In this document: positions 27,501-33,819 of the stretch, in pieces
How positions within the stretch are numbered: position 1 is the first letter of the stretch
Layout: each line of letters begins with the position of its first letter
NCBI GenBank assembly: GCA_020437385.1
Contig: JAGQWL010000270.1
Span: 1 to 33,819, forward strand
Direction: 5' to 3'
DNA: 33,819 bases
Source: Bacteroidota bacterium
Lineage (GTDB): Bacteria; Bacteroidota; Rhodothermia; Rhodothermales; JABDKH01
Notes under the pieces: generated by a model
What the model was told of the DNA's origin: nothing
Seen by the model: the letters and a program-made list of their open reading frames with translations, nothing else
Databases searched by the model: none
Made by a program: the position numbers and the translations under genes

Positions 27501-27842
27501 CCGAACGAGATGCGTCGCGACGCGGCCGCTCGCGTAAATGCAGATTCCGTGTACGCTGCGGACACGGTCGACATCCCGCCGTACCCGATCGGCGGGGGAG
27601 CGGCTCTCCGGTCGCTGATTGCGCTTCCTGACACTGTTACCGCGGGAGGGATCGTCGAAGTGGCGTTCCTTGTGGACAAGAACGGTGTCACGAGTGATCC
27701 GGAGATCGTCAGCGGCGTTGCGCCGATCGTGGACGATGCCTGCCTGACGGCAGTGCGCCAGATGCGCTACACGCCCGGCAGACAGGCCGGCGTTCCGGTA
27801 GCCGTGCGCATGAGTGTCCGCATTCCGGTGGGAGAGGAATAG
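24534..27842 (+). CDS. SprE/PorW-like TPR lipoprotein with TonB-like C-terminus
   Basis: The 1102-aa product starts at the ATG at 24534. A basic N-terminus and hydrophobic run end in LFSGC (Cys26), a good lipobox. Next comes FDDFTAFYNTFYNARKSF, very like the opening of SprE/PorW lipoproteins of the type IX secretion and gliding system ('YHNxTAxYNxYFNxxE'). TPR-like helical pairs occupy about 95-370 (for example DDALLLIGKSYFYQQNYYAAEEKFNEV). A charged helix is near 425-460 and a second TPR-like block runs to about 665. Residues about 680-1010 are Ala/Asp/Ser/Thr-rich and low complexity, with a 15-bp direct repeat. Residues 1014-1102 form a TonB C-terminal-like domain (GGIVEVAFLVDKNGV, VRQMRYTPGRQAGVPVAV). 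SprE/PorW aids type IX secretion at the outer membrane. The TonB-like end is not part of that family as I know it. No other T9SS gene is in the window. Confidence 0.75.
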   Translation: MRRNRIRRHVPFTAGLLLAALLFSGCSSTSFIGGRFDDFTAFYNTFYNARKSFDKGEKGVLERTGPVDRQIYRPIFPVYETAAPSRDFEDAIRKSADVLRDHGTSKWVDDALLLIGKSYFYQQNYYAAEEKFNEVIALETGLQDEARYWLARTLLSANSYEELNDLLVVTFERERLSKKWAGYLRLVQGELYVRTGLKDDAIGPLSQGAKSVKQKRLSTRASYLLGQILESLGNYDEAITAYKRSLRKNSDFDLVYAAQVSIIRAEAANGDVETALKDLRKMERDDKNFQSMADLRAVRGRILAEHGRIDEAENVFHDVLRSDDRITPEVKGEIHYRLATIYRDVDSDFMLAAAHFDTAATSLQSLIDKRNSDAQKFGFSEPFVPWAIRDAREEKDVFGTFAREATDVAEMDSLLYLGSLDEAAFEERLAEIRKQRREELAELARQRQEQQIETQFRGGAAAAADRQQDLLAQKTGGSGAATATGAESGFLYHKDPALVQEGLRNFVQRWGERPPVPGWRLSSKLIAAASAAKASGEPDKNLLAAKQAAGNLLGTDSFGAEFDDLDISQIPRTETAREGMRTKRAEARYRVGTVLFLAMDRPDSAAAWFRTVITEDPDEPIAPNAYYALAEVNRALGDEGRADELMRALAEKYPEERKAFIVQDEVADDTDQEGIEERYADLYDQWQAGSFRDAAGGLVALAHDADPTARNGAATIGQPTNGQPTNGAASKGPAANVPGSDVDDAAKALFAAGNVLIDWATTDGRSTDEPVELAMTDSTAIWLGVAKVDSAATRPVLPEDVAAPADSNVVSGQSSAAPDSVQAQTASAVMDTTAVPEVRDIPERSAEAENGLPADSLGSTVVAGTDSTMSAAGTVLPDGMSLVGVSPEAILSAVSSKFGRTDYAAAAAKQLEAVKEIRARKKAVRDSLAAVEAARLDSIRAANPVPAADSLGVAANAAPDSVLAGGLPDGPPAPDTTGTEAVKQPPTPSPNEMRRDAAARVNADSVYAADTVDIPPYPIGGGAALRSLIALPDTVTAGGIVEVAFLVDKNGVTSDPEIVSGVAPIVDDACLTAVRQMRYTPGRQAGVPVAVRMSVRIPVGEE
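26681..26714 (+). repeat. 15-bp direct repeat (about 2.3 copies) inside the SprE-like gene
   Basis: TGGCCAGCCAACGAA occurs at 26681-26695 and again at 26696-26710, followed by TGGC. It encodes a GQPTN pentapeptide twice, at the start of the low-complexity linker. The unit length is a multiple of three, so copy-number change keeps the frame. Confidence 0.85.
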
Positions 27843-28026
27843 CGTCTGCAGGTGATTCACGCAGGTGCAGCGACGAATCTAGGAACCTAACAGCGCATTT
27901 CCGGGTTCGCGCAGAGAACCAGCCACCAACGGAATTGGTTCATATCAAGCTGTAAGCGTCGCCATGATGAGGCGGCCGCACCGCGGCATTTTGGCATTCA
28001 CTCCCGAACAGAGCCAGCTCTCGTAC

Positions 28027-30150
28027 ATGGCGGACCAGGAAAGAAACTCGAATCAGCCGAGGGAACGCATCCCGCGCCCCGTTCAACGACCCGGTGAACG
28101 GCGCCCGAAGTTCTGGATGTGGCTGTACCTTGCTGTACTTGTGTTCCTCGGTGTCCACTTGTTTCTGCAGTTTCGCAAGCAGGACCCCAATTCGATCAAG
28201 TACAGCACCTTCCTTGACTACCTGAACAAGGGTTACGTCAAGGAGCTCGTCCTGATTAACGACACGGCAATCGAGGGCAAGTACACCCAGGATGCTATCA
28301 AGTCCGGCAAGGTCGAGTTGGCCGAACCCCCGCGGCAAGACATTCTCTCGGCAGGAGAGACAAAGCCGTCCGACGGATTTGTGACCATCAAGCCGGGCGA
28401 TCACGAATTGACGGCCGTGCTGAAGGACTATAACGACAAGGCTATCGCGGAGGGAAAGCCGGAGGTCGTGTTTTCTGCCCGGAGAGACGAGAACTGGCTC
28501 GACGGCCTGCTGCTGTGGGTCTTCCCGCTGTTGCTGATCGTGCTTTTCTGGGCGTTTATCCTGCGCCGCATGAACCCGAGCTCGCAGGTTCTGAATATCG
28601 GCAAGAACAAGGCGGTGCTCTTCGACGCAATGGGTGAGCACCGGGTCACGTTCAAGGACGTTGCCGGGCTTGACGAAGCGAAGGACGAGATTGTAGAGGT
28701 TGTCGAGTTCCTGAAAAACCCGAAGCGGTTTACGTCCCTGGGGGGCAAGCTGCCGAAAGGCGTGCTCCTCGTAGGACCTCCCGGAACGGGCAAGACGCTT
28801 CTGGCGAAGGCCGTTGCAGGCGAGGCCGGGACCCCATTCTTCTCGCTTTCAGGGTCGGACTTCGTTGAGATGTTTGTTGGCGTGGGTGCAGCCCGCGTTC
28901 GAGATCTGTTCCGACAGGCAAAAGAAAAGGCGCCATGTATCATCTTCATTGACGAAATCGACGCGATCGGACGATCGCGCGGTCGCGGAATGATGATGGG
29001 AGCCAATGATGAGCGCGAAAACACGCTTAATCAGCTGCTGGTTGAGATGGACGGCTTCAACACGGACAAGGGTGTGATCATCATGGCCGCGACAAACCGT
29101 CCGGATGTGCTGGACTCGGCGTTGCTGCGGCCGGGGCGATTCGACCGCCAGGTGCTGATCGACAAGCCGGATCGGAAGGAGCGTGCGGAGATCTTCAAGG
29201 TCCATACCCGGGGAATCACCGTCTCGTCGAATGTGAATCTTTCGGTCCTCGCAAGCCAGACACCGGGATTTGCGGGCGCCGAGATCGCGAACGTGTGTAA
29301 CGAGGCCGCGCTCCTTGCCGCCCGCGAAAACAAGTCGGCCGTCGAGATGGACGATTTTGAAAAGGCGATCGACCGGATCATCGGCGGACTCGAGAAGAAG
29401 AACAAGCTTATTTCTCCAGAGGAGCGGGAGATCGTTGCGTTTCACGAGGCGGGGCACGCCATTACGGGCTGGTTCCTGAAGAACACCGATCCGGTGGTCA
29501 AAGTATCGATCGTCCCGCGTGGGCTTGCCGCCCTCGGATACGCCCAATACCTGCCTGAGGAGCGGTACCTGTACACGAAGCAGGGACTGCTCGATCGGAT
29601 GACGATGGCCATGGGCGGTCGGGTTGCCGAGGAGATCGTCTTTGGACGGATTTCGACGGGCGCCCAGAACGACCTCGAGCGAATCACCAAGATGGCGTAC
29701 GCGATGGTCGTCGACTACGGAATGAGCGAGAAGGTTGGCTATATCAGCTTCAACGTTTCGGGTAATTCCGAAAGTCCGGTCTTCGACAAGCCGTATTCGG
29801 ATGAAACCGCCCGAATCATCGACGAAGAGGCAAAGCGGATCATTGATGAGGTTCGGGAAGGTGCGCGCAGACTACTCACCGAGAAGCGTGCGCTGTTGGA
29901 CGAGATGGCCAAGGTCCTTCTGGAGAAGGAGGTGCTTGGACCGAAGGACCTCGTCCAGATCCTCGGGCCGCGGCCGTTCGGCGAATACGTGACGCTGCAC
30001 GACGAGCACGGGGAGCAGGGAGCGGATGCGGCGTCGGCAGACAAGAATGCGGCGGTCTCTGAAAAGAACGGTTCGGCCGACGGGGCCGACGCGTCGCAGG
30101 GTGACGGCGGTACGTCTCGCGTGGGGCATCCGGAGGGTTCGGAGTCGTAG
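28027..30150 (+). CDS. ftsH: ATP-dependent zinc metalloprotease FtsH
   Basis: The 707-aa reading starts at the ATG at 28027 (MADQERNS). Two tandem ATGs at 27964 and 27967 would add about 20 residues. The protein has two membrane segments (about 30-50 and 156-178) around a periplasmic FtsH_ext domain. The cytoplasmic AAA+ domain has Walker A GPPGTGKT at 250-257, Walker [12 protein letters not shown], the pore loop MFVGVGA and the second region of homology [20 protein letters not shown]. The M41 peptidase has HEAGH at 473-477 and a third zinc ligand Asp549 in NDLERIT. It degrades misassembled membrane proteins and some soluble regulators at the inner membrane. The last 50 residues are a low-complexity Ala/Asp/Ser/Gly tail. 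Length exceeds E. coli FtsH (644 aa) because of a larger N-terminal/periplasmic part and this tail. Confidence 0.95.
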   Translation: MADQERNSNQPRERIPRPVQRPGERRPKFWMWLYLAVLVFLGVHLFLQFRKQDPNSIKYSTFLDYLNKGYVKELVLINDTAIEGKYTQDAIKSGKVELAEPPRQDILSAGETKPSDGFVTIKPGDHELTAVLKDYNDKAIAEGKPEVVFSARRDENWLDGLLLWVFPLLLIVLFWAFILRRMNPSSQVLNIGKNKAVLFDAMGEHRVTFKDVAGLDEAKDEIVEVVEFLKNPKRFTSLGGKLPKGVLLVGPPGTGKTLLAKAVAGEAGTPFFSLSGSDFVEMFVGVGAARVRDLFRQAKEKAPCIIFIDEIDAIGRSRGRGMMMGANDERENTLNQLLVEMDGFNTDKGVIIMAATNRPDVLDSALLRPGRFDRQVLIDKPDRKERAEIFKVHTRGITVSSNVNLSVLASQTPGFAGAEIANVCNEAALLAARENKSAVEMDDFEKAIDRIIGGLEKKNKLISPEEREIVAFHEAGHAITGWFLKNTDPVVKVSIVPRGLAALGYAQYLPEERYLYTKQGLLDRMTMAMGGRVAEEIVFGRISTGAQNDLERITKMAYAMVVDYGMSEKVGYISFNVSGNSESPVFDKPYSDETARIIDEEAKRIIDEVREGARRLLTEKRALLDEMAKVLLEKEVLGPKDLVQILGPRPFGEYVTLHDEHGEQGADAASADKNAAVSEKNGSADGADASQGDGGTSRVGHPEGSES

Positions 30151-30601
30151 TCATCCCGGCGTAAGTGATATACTGATCTATCACTGTCTATCATCTTGCG
30201 CATAGGAAAACGGCCCTTATCAGCCGTTTAGAGGCCCTGCGACCTGTTAATCGTATCTTCACTGGCGCGAAAAGTGGATTCGGCGATAACGGCGCAGTAT
30301 ATTTCCTGACTTGCCGCTCGCCGGACGTGCACGTAGCAGATATCCTCAGTAGATAGGCCTGTCGTGAAGGTTCGGTGGTCTGGCTCGCCAGTGATCCGCA
30401 GGTTGCGGACGGTCCCTCAGCGTTTTTGTAGACGTTTCGTTTGCGCGCTCGAGTCCGCGAAGCTGCTTCCGTCGGTCGATTCCTTGTGCTAACGACGCCG
30501 TGGTATCGATACGGGTCGAAGCCTCTCATCTGGAAGCCGTCGCTGCGACAGTAGCCAACAGCTGCAACACCAGCAAACAAGAGTAAAAGGGGAAGGCGCT
30601 C
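30151..30601 (+). other. Long noncoding leader/intergenic region before the str operon (451 bp)
   Basis: I see no gene here. An open frame on the opposite strand (30191-30580) has no domain-like sequence and is rejected. The region has hairpins near the ftsH end, a TATATTTC at 30298-30305 that is one base from the Bacteroidota -7 element TAnnTTTG, and a compact hairpin TCCGCA-GGT-TGCGGA at 30395-30409 followed within 20 nt by TTTTT (30423-30427). A 10-bp palindrome GTATCGATAC lies at 30503-30512 and GTCGC-T-GCGAC at 30539-30549. An A-rich stretch with GGGGAAGG precedes the rpsL GTG. A promoter plus a structured 5' untranslated region for the ribosomal operon is the likely content. Confidence 0.5.
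30164..30229 (+). terminator. Two small hairpins after ftsH, possible weak terminator
   Basis: AGTGATA (30164-30170) pairs with TATCACT (30179-30185), and AAACGGC (30208-30214) pairs with GCCGTTT (30223-30229). Each has a 7-bp stem and an 8-nt loop. They begin 14 nt after the ftsH stop. The second has an A-rich 5' side and ends in TTTA, but the T-run is short, so efficient intrinsic termination is doubtful. Confidence 0.35.
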
Positions 30602-30976
30602 GTGCCAACAATACAGCAGTTAGTCAGAAAGGGTCGAAACCCGAAGGTTCAGACGACAAAGTCGCCGGCACTCAGCTCGTGCCCGCAGCGACGGGGCGTG
30701 TGTACGCGTGTTTACACGACGACGCCAAAGAAGCCGAACTCGGCGCTCCGTAAGGTTGCAAAGGTTCGCCTCACGAATTCGGTTGAGGTTATCGCGTATA
30801 TCCCCGGCGAAGGTCACAACCTTCAGGAGCACTCGATCGTGCTTGTCCGCGGTGGTCGTGTGAAGGACCTCCCCGGTGTGAAGTATCACATCGTGCGAGG
30901 CGCATTGGACACCTCCGGTGTTGAAGGTCGCAAGCAGAGTCGCTCGAAGTACGGAGCGAAACGACCGAAGGTCTAG
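30602..30976 (+). CDS. rpsL: 30S ribosomal protein S12
   Basis: The 124-aa product is read from the GTG at 30602, preceded by GGGGAAGG at good spacing. The sequence is the canonical S12: [36 protein letters not shown] and [18 protein letters not shown]12 sits at the decoding centre of the small subunit. The positions altered in streptomycin resistance in other bacteria are wild-type here: Lys43 and Lys44 (E. coli 42 and 43), and Lys88 with Pro91. It is first gene of the str operon and follows a 451-bp noncoding region after ftsH. Confidence 0.98.
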   Translation: MPTIQQLVRKGRNPKVQTTKSPALSSCPQRRGVCTRVYTTTPKKPNSALRKVAKVRLTNSVEVIAYIPGEGHNLQEHSIVLVRGGRVKDLPGVKYHIVRGALDTSGVEGRKQSRSKYGAKRPKV

Positions 30977-30981
30977 CGATC

Positions 30982-30998
30982 GCGACGCGCTGCGTCGC
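30982..30998 (+). promoter_or_regulatory. Hairpin in the rpsL-rpsG spacer
   Basis: GCGACGC (30982-30988) and GCGTCGC (30992-30998) form a perfect 7-bp stem with a GCT loop, 5 nt after the rpsL stop. No T-run follows. The spacer is 109 nt, much longer than other gaps in this operon. In E. coli, ribosomal protein S7 binds the equivalent rpsL-rpsG spacer to repress its own translation. A similar role here is inference. TATGTTTG at 31053-31060 in the same spacer matches TAnnTTTG exactly and could be an internal promoter element. Confidence 0.4.
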
Positions 30999-31085
30999 AT
31001 TGCAATCGGGCGCTCCGCGTCCGCGCCGCCCAGTGGAGGCGGTATCCCAGATTATGTTTGAACAGGTTTTGTAACACCAGCAGAT

Positions 31086-31553
31086 ATGCGTAGAAAAAGT
31101 GCGGATAAGCGTCAGGTGACTCCTGACCCGGTGTACACGGATGTGCTCGTCTCCCGATTCGTCAACAGCGTGATGGTGAGCGGCAAAAAAAGCACTGCCC
31201 AGCGTCTGATCTACAAGGCGTTCGACGTCATCGAAGAGAAGTCAGGCCAGGCGGGTATCGAGGTGTTCCGGCAGGCGGTGTCGAACGTGGCACCCCTGGT
31301 GGAGGTCCGCAGCCGACGCGTCGGCGGCGCGACGTACCAGGTACCGGTTGAGGTGCGTCCCGAGCGACGAACGGCGCTCGCTTTTCGATGGATCATTCAA
31401 TACGCCCGGGCACGCAACGACAAGAGTATGGCGAACCGGCTCGCAAGTGAATTGCTGAGCGCCTCAAAGGGAGAGGGCGGCGCGATCAAGAAGAAGGACG
31501 ACACGCACAGGATGGCGGAAGCGAACAAGGCATTCGCACACTTCCGTATCTAG
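31086..31553 (+). CDS. rpsG: 30S ribosomal protein S7
   Basis: The 155-aa product starts at the ATG at 31086. It carries the expected S7 sequence: [57 protein letters not shown] and [13 protein letters not shown] at the C-terminus. S7 nucleates assembly of the 3' domain of 16S rRNA and contacts tRNA at the exit site. No Shine-Dalgarno sequence precedes the start (GTAACACCAGCAGAT), in contrast to rpsL. It lies between rpsL and fusA, 18 nt before the latter. Confidence 0.98.
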   Translation: MRRKSADKRQVTPDPVYTDVLVSRFVNSVMVSGKKSTAQRLIYKAFDVIEEKSGQAGIEVFRQAVSNVAPLVEVRSRRVGGATYQVPVEVRPERRTALAFRWIIQYARARNDKSMANRLASELLSASKGEGGAIKKKDDTHRMAEANKAFAHFRI

Positions 31554-31571
31554 GTTCATCATCGAGATATT

Positions 31572-33662
<2,091 letters not shown>

Positions 33663-33697
33663 CGCGAATTAAGAAAAGAACACGGAGTATTTAGACC

Positions 33698-33819
33698 ATG
33701 GCGAAGGAGACATTTCAGCGTACGAAGCCGCACGTGAACGTAGGCACGATCGGCCACGTAGACCACGGTAAGACGACGCTTACGGCGGCGATCACGTCGG
33801 TGTTGGCCAAGCACGTAAC
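33698..33819 (+). CDS. tuf: Elongation factor Tu (5' end, cut by window)
   Basis: From the ATG at 33698 the frame reads [20 protein letters not shown], then [20 protein letters not shown], to the window edge, about 40 codons. GHVDHGKTT is the G1 loop of EF-Tu, and [21 protein letters not shown] is diagnostic for it. EF-Tu brings aminoacyl-tRNA to the ribosome. It follows fusA after 35 nt, and GGAG about 11 nt upstream may serve as a ribosome-binding site. The rest of the gene lies outside. Confidence 0.97.
   Translation, partial: MAKETFQRTKPHVNVGTIGHVDHGKTTLTAAITSVLAKHV

Noticed and set aside
30361-30560. tRNA-like arms (GGTTGCGGAC, GGGTCGAAGCC) in the rpsL leader
   Set aside because: No acceptor stem, anticodon arm or TTCRANNY T-loop could be assembled around these strings.
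30191-30580. 129-aa open frame on the minus strand in the rpsL leader
   Set aside because: It is Arg/Thr/Ser-rich without domain pattern or a ribosome-binding site. The region is better explained as a leader of the str operon.

Overview
The window looks like a chromosomal housekeeping segment of a high-GC bacterium (about 60% G+C by eye) from the Bacteroidota/Rhodothermota (FCB) side of the tree. This placement is an inference from gene content: a DUF4783-type secreted protein, PorV/FadL-like outer-membrane barrels, a large TPR lipoprotein resembling the type IX secretion/gliding protein SprE/PorW, and ribosomal-protein genes (rpsG, fusA) without a clear Shine-Dalgarno sequence. No rRNA, tRNA, CRISPR array, insertion sequence, phage gene or att site was recognised.

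Layout. 13-705 (-) is an OmpA-type lipoprotein. 1096-4540 (+) holds a sugar-nucleotide transferase followed by mutS2. 4548-8777 (-) holds a large lipoprotein followed by an outer-membrane barrel, converging on mutS2 with 7 bp between stop codons. 9179-13728 (+) holds a small DUF4783 protein and a 1363-aa, roughly 12-TM NtrY-like histidine kinase. 13847-16720 (+) is the potassium uptake pair trkA-trkH. 16897-18512 (+) is a sulfide:quinone-oxidoreductase-like flavoprotein with a 48-aa gene directly behind it. A structured leader precedes the flavoprotein and partly resembles an FMN-type aptamer. 18601-22693 (-) holds an HhH-GPD protein, cysS, moaB, yidD and a membrane-cupin fusion. 22950-27842 (+) holds pyk and an SprE/PorW-like lipoprotein with a TonB-like C-terminus. 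28027-30150 (+) is ftsH. From 30602 the str operon runs rpsL-rpsG-fusA-tuf and leaves the window inside tuf.

How the genes work together. TrkA gates the TrkH potassium channel. rpsL, rpsG, fusA and tuf form the translation operon, with a hairpin in the rpsL-rpsG spacer where S7 autoregulates in E. coli. The lipoprotein/barrel pair at 4548-8777 and the SprE-like protein belong to the cell envelope. The flavoprotein and its 48-aa partner are probably one transcription unit.

I found no complete new defence or mobile system. The best leads are the flavoprotein with its small partner and leader, the SprE-TonB fusion, the envelope lipoprotein/barrel pair, the membrane-cupin fusion, and the hexamer repeat coding the pyruvate kinase tail.
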